A DNA stretch of 8,936 bases from Actinomycetota bacterium (GTDB lineage Bacteria; Actinomycetota; UBA4738), in NCBI GenBank assembly GCA_013816105.1, contig JACDEY010000026.1, positions 1-8,936 of the forward strand. Reading direction: 5' to 3'. This document shows positions 6,807 through 8,936 of the stretch, one piece after another. The notes beneath the pieces were generated by a model. The model did not search any database. It was not told the DNA's origin and saw nothing but the letters and a program-made list of their open reading frames with translations. The translations under genes were made by a program, and so were the position numbers. The first letter of the stretch is position 1, and the number at the start of each line of letters is the position of its first letter.

Positions 6807-8786
6807 TCAGTGCAGGCGTGCCGAGGGACGAAAGAGCGACAGCGACAGCCCCCCTCCGGTGATCACCACGTATGTGGCGATCCCTCCGGGCCCGCCCAGA
6901 GGTACGCCCACCGTCGTCGCGAGCAGGGCCCCCAGGATCAGGACCGCCGCCCCGACGGCCGGGGCCGTGCACACGAAGACGGCCGGCGGGACCTCGCGCC
7001 CGAGGAAGACGCGGGTCCACCCAAGGCCGGCGAGGCTCAGCAGGATCAGCAGTGCCGCGGCCCACGCCAGGCCTGCCTCGATGGTCGGCACGGCCCTGGG
7101 CAACGTCGCACTCGCCACCCGAATCGGAGCCGCCGTCCCTGCTCCGACGATGGGGGCGCCCCGCAGAAGCGCCACCCCGGGGGCGAGCTCTGGGGCGCCC
7201 AGCTCACCCACGGCGTCGGCGAACTGTGGTCCGGCGAGCGCCCTGAGGACCAGGATCGGGGGCCGCAAGGGGAGGACCTCGCGGACGTCCACCCAGTACC
7301 GAAAGACGGCCCGGTTCGTCGCCTCGCCCTGGATCACGGATCGGCGGCCCGCCAGCGCGTCCTCCGGTTCGCCGACGAATACGTGGAGGTCCTCCTGACG
7401 ATCGGCCCCGAGGCCGACCCTGATGATTCGCTCCTTCAGTGGCACCGACAGGGTGCCGGCGAGGCCGAACGGGCCGACGACGAAGACGACCGGCTGTCCG
7501 TCCGGGAGCGACTCGACGTAGGCGGATGCCGCGGAGGCCTCTCGAAGCGCCGATTCGTCGATCCAGAGACCCGGTCCCTCTCGATACCAGGAGAGCGCGC
7601 CGGGAGCGGCGACCGCGGAGACGCCGGCGAAGCAGAAGGCGGCGACCGTGGCGGTGGCCACTCCTCCCCCCGCCCCCCTCGCCAGCCCTCGAGCCACCAG
7701 AGCGATCCCGGCGGCGATGCACGTGGCCTCGGGGATCGCGACCACCAGTGCCAGGAAGCGATGAGGCGGAAGGTCGAGACTTATCGCGCCGAACGCGATC
7801 CCCGCGGCGCCGACCAGGGTCCACGCGGCGAGCACGCGGAGCGCGAACCCGCGTCCCTGGTCCCTCCCCCAATCTTCCGCCGACCGGGATACCGTCCGCG
7901 GGGTCCGGAGGAGGTCGACGGCTCCGGCGATCGCGGGGGGGGCCACCAGCGGCGGCACGAGTCGGCGAAGGTCCGTGCGAAGCTTCGGCAAGAGGCGGCC
8001 GGGATCCTCCTCGATCTCGAAGGTCCGGAACGGCGAGCGGAGGATCCCCAGGATCAGCCCCACCATTCCCGCCGCCACCACCGCGACCACCGAGACCACC
8101 GCGCCGGTCTCGGTTCGCGCGGGCCGGACGCCCGCGCGCCGAGCCCGCTGGGATTCGGGGAGCCCGAACGCCGCAGCGGTGAGCAGGATCGCCAGCACGA
8201 CGGCAAGGAACAGCCAGTGGGCCAGGCCCGCAGCGATCAGGAGGGAGATCGATCCCCAGAATCCCGATCGACCACCCACTCGCCGGGCGAGCGGGACCAG
8301 GGCCGCCACGGCCAGCGCAAGCAAGAGGAGGTTGGCCACGTTCTCCCCGACGAGCCTGGTCGTCCCGAGCAGCGTCCCGCTTACGGCCACCGGGACCAGC
8401 CAGCCCCAGGGAGACCGGTCGATCGCCTCCCGCCAGAACCCGCCGAGGGCGAGGGCGAAGACGGAGACCAGCAGCAACGGCAGCAGGACCGCAAGCTGCA
8501 GCTGCGATCGGCCGGTCACCGAGCCGAGGAGCGAGGACAGCAACGCGTGCCCCGGGCGGAAGTTCGTCCCGAGGGGACCGAGGCCCGCGTCCGCCACGAA
8601 CTGAGCACGCCACACGTACCAGGGGGCGTCGAATCCTATCGGGAGGTCGTAGCCCCGCACTCTGTAGACCGCGAAGTAGAAGAGGAAGAGGGACAGGGCC
8701 AGCCCGAACGCCGCGAGGAAGGCGGCGCCCCAACCCTTGATGGGGCTGCGGGTGTCCGTACAATAGGGCGGTTTCTCAGCGTTCAT
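6807..8786 (-). CDS. Large polytopic membrane protein, possibly GT-C-type glycosyltransferase
   Basis: 659-residue integral membrane protein that I cannot place in a named family. About 12 hydrophobic segments are visible: roughly 20-40, 97-115, 128-143, 150-166, 178-205, 229-249, 318-338, 343-367, 375-394, 572-590, 603-625 and 634-651. A soluble region of about 175 residues (395-570), probably extracytoplasmic, lies before the last three. The first loop has GFDAPWYVWRA (51-61) with an acidic D53 after the first membrane helix, the position where GT-C lipid-dependent glycosyltransferases carry their catalytic acid. This similarity is suggestive only. ATG 8786 has no clear Shine-Dalgarno, but no other in-frame start precedes the first helix. 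It is divergent from a sugar-nucleotide epimerase gene, which supports a surface-glycan role. The gene ends 39 nt from the convergent oxidoreductase gene, with no clear terminator between. A C8 tract on the coding strand lies at 7935-7942. Confidence 0.85.
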   Translation of the reverse strand: MNAEKPPYCTDTRSPIKGWGAAFLAAFGLALSLFLFYFAVYRVRGYDLPIGFDAPWYVWRAQFVADAGLGPLGTNFRPGHALLSSLLGSVTGRSQLQLAVLLPLLLVSVFALALGGFWREAIDRSPWGWLVPVAVSGTLLGTTRLVGENVANLLLLALAVAALVPLARRVGGRSGFWGSISLLIAAGLAHWLFLAVVLAILLTAAAFGLPESQRARRAGVRPARTETGAVVSVVAVVAAGMVGLILGILRSPFRTFEIEEDPGRLLPKLRTDLRRLVPPLVAPPAIAGAVDLLRTPRTVSRSAEDWGRDQGRGFALRVLAAWTLVGAAGIAFGAISLDLPPHRFLALVVAIPEATCIAAGIALVARGLARGAGGGVATATVAAFCFAGVSAVAAPGALSWYREGPGLWIDESALREASAASAYVESLPDGQPVVFVVGPFGLAGTLSVPLKERIIRVGLGADRQEDLHVFVGEPEDALAGRRSVIQGEATNRAVFRYWVDVREVLPLRPPILVLRALAGPQFADAVGELGAPELAPGVALLRGAPIVGAGTAAPIRVASATLPRAVPTIEAGLAWAAALLILLSLAGLGWTRVFLGREVPPAVFVCTAPAVGAAVLILGALLATTVGVPLGGPGGIATYVVITGGGLSLSLFRPSARLH

Positions 8787-8840
8787 GTCGATGATCGCGA
8801 CCGGACCGATTTTCCGAACTCACCATATGAAGGAGCGACC

Positions 8841-8936
8841 ATGAGAATCCTCGTCCTCGGCGGTGACGGCTACCTGGGCTGGCCCACGGCAATGTACTTC
8901 TCCGCCCGAGGCCACGAGGTGCACGCCGTCGACAAC
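8841..8936 (+). CDS. NAD-dependent epimerase/dehydratase, UDP-sulfoquinovose synthase-like, 5' part only
   Basis: The first 32 codons of a gene cut by the right edge. MRILVLGGDGYLGWPTAMYF is a Rossmann beta-alpha unit with the glycine motif GGDGYLG (7-13), and HEVHAVDN (25-32) ends with the acidic residue that normally binds the NAD ribose. The GGDGYLGWPTA form, with Asp after GG and Trp after the last Gly, is characteristic of SqdB/Agl3-type UDP-sulfoquinovose synthases, which make UDP-sulfoquinovose from UDP-glucose and sulfite, rather than of GalE-type epimerases. With only 32 residues visible, a related SDR sugar-nucleotide enzyme is also possible. The start ATG has GAAGGAG ending 5 nt upstream (8829-8835). 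The gene is divergent from the large membrane protein across a 54-nt gap. Confidence 0.75.
   Translation, partial: MRILVLGGDGYLGWPTAMYFSARGHEVHAVDN

Noticed and set aside
7204..8763. Minus-strand open frame of 519 codons within the membrane-protein gene
   Set aside because: Arg/Gly/Pro-rich shadow frame. The other frame gives well-formed transmembrane segments.
8826..8843. Five-codon leader frame (ATG AAG GAG CGA CCA TGA) overlapping the epimerase start
   Set aside because: Its sequence is the ribosome binding site itself, and it has no site of its own, so it is probably chance.

Overview
The window is high-GC bacterial DNA, densely coded on both strands. It most likely comes from an uncultured Gram-positive-type lineage, Actinomycetota or a close relative. 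Three things point there: a LexA operator of the actinobacterial/mycobacterial form (TCGAAC-N4-GTTCGA), a DivIVA-domain coiled-coil protein, and a small DUF6504-like protein of the kind seen beside actinobacterial translesion polymerases. No rRNA, tRNA, CRISPR array, transposase or phage gene was found.

Positions 1-4819 (minus strand) hold an SOS-type mutagenesis operon. A TTGACA/TACGCT promoter (4791-4819) and a perfect 16-bp LexA palindrome (4763-4778) precede three tightly packed genes. These are a DUF6504-like small protein (4501-4746), an error-prone DnaE2-type DNA polymerase III alpha subunit (1121-4489) and a Y-family DNA polymerase IV (DinB, 1127 running off the left edge). The dnaE2 stop overlaps the dinB start, and dnaE2 begins 11 nt after the upstream stop behind a small hairpin. 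Unlike the classic imuA-imuB-dnaE2 cassette, the Y-family member here keeps all its catalytic acids. The most unusual object is a 123-bp inverted-repeat-bounded segment (1944-2066) lying in frame inside dnaE2. It adds about 41 Arg/Gly/Pro/Ser-rich residues between the polymerase core and the helix-hairpin-helix region, and looks like a palindromic element domesticated inside a coding sequence.

Positions 4866-5696 hold a DivIVA-domain protein (minus strand) with its own promoter (5598-5625) in the divergent intergenic space. Positions 5697-6767 (plus strand) hold a cytoplasmic sulfite-oxidase-family molybdopterin enzyme.

Positions 6807-8936 hold a 659-residue polytopic membrane protein (minus strand), possibly GT-C-like. 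It is divergent from the first 32 codons of an NAD-dependent sugar-nucleotide epimerase/dehydratase resembling UDP-sulfoquinovose synthase (plus strand, cut by the right edge). This right end looks like the margin of a surface-glycan or sulfolipid locus. The sulfite-linked enzymes may share chemistry, but nothing in the sequence ties them to one pathway.
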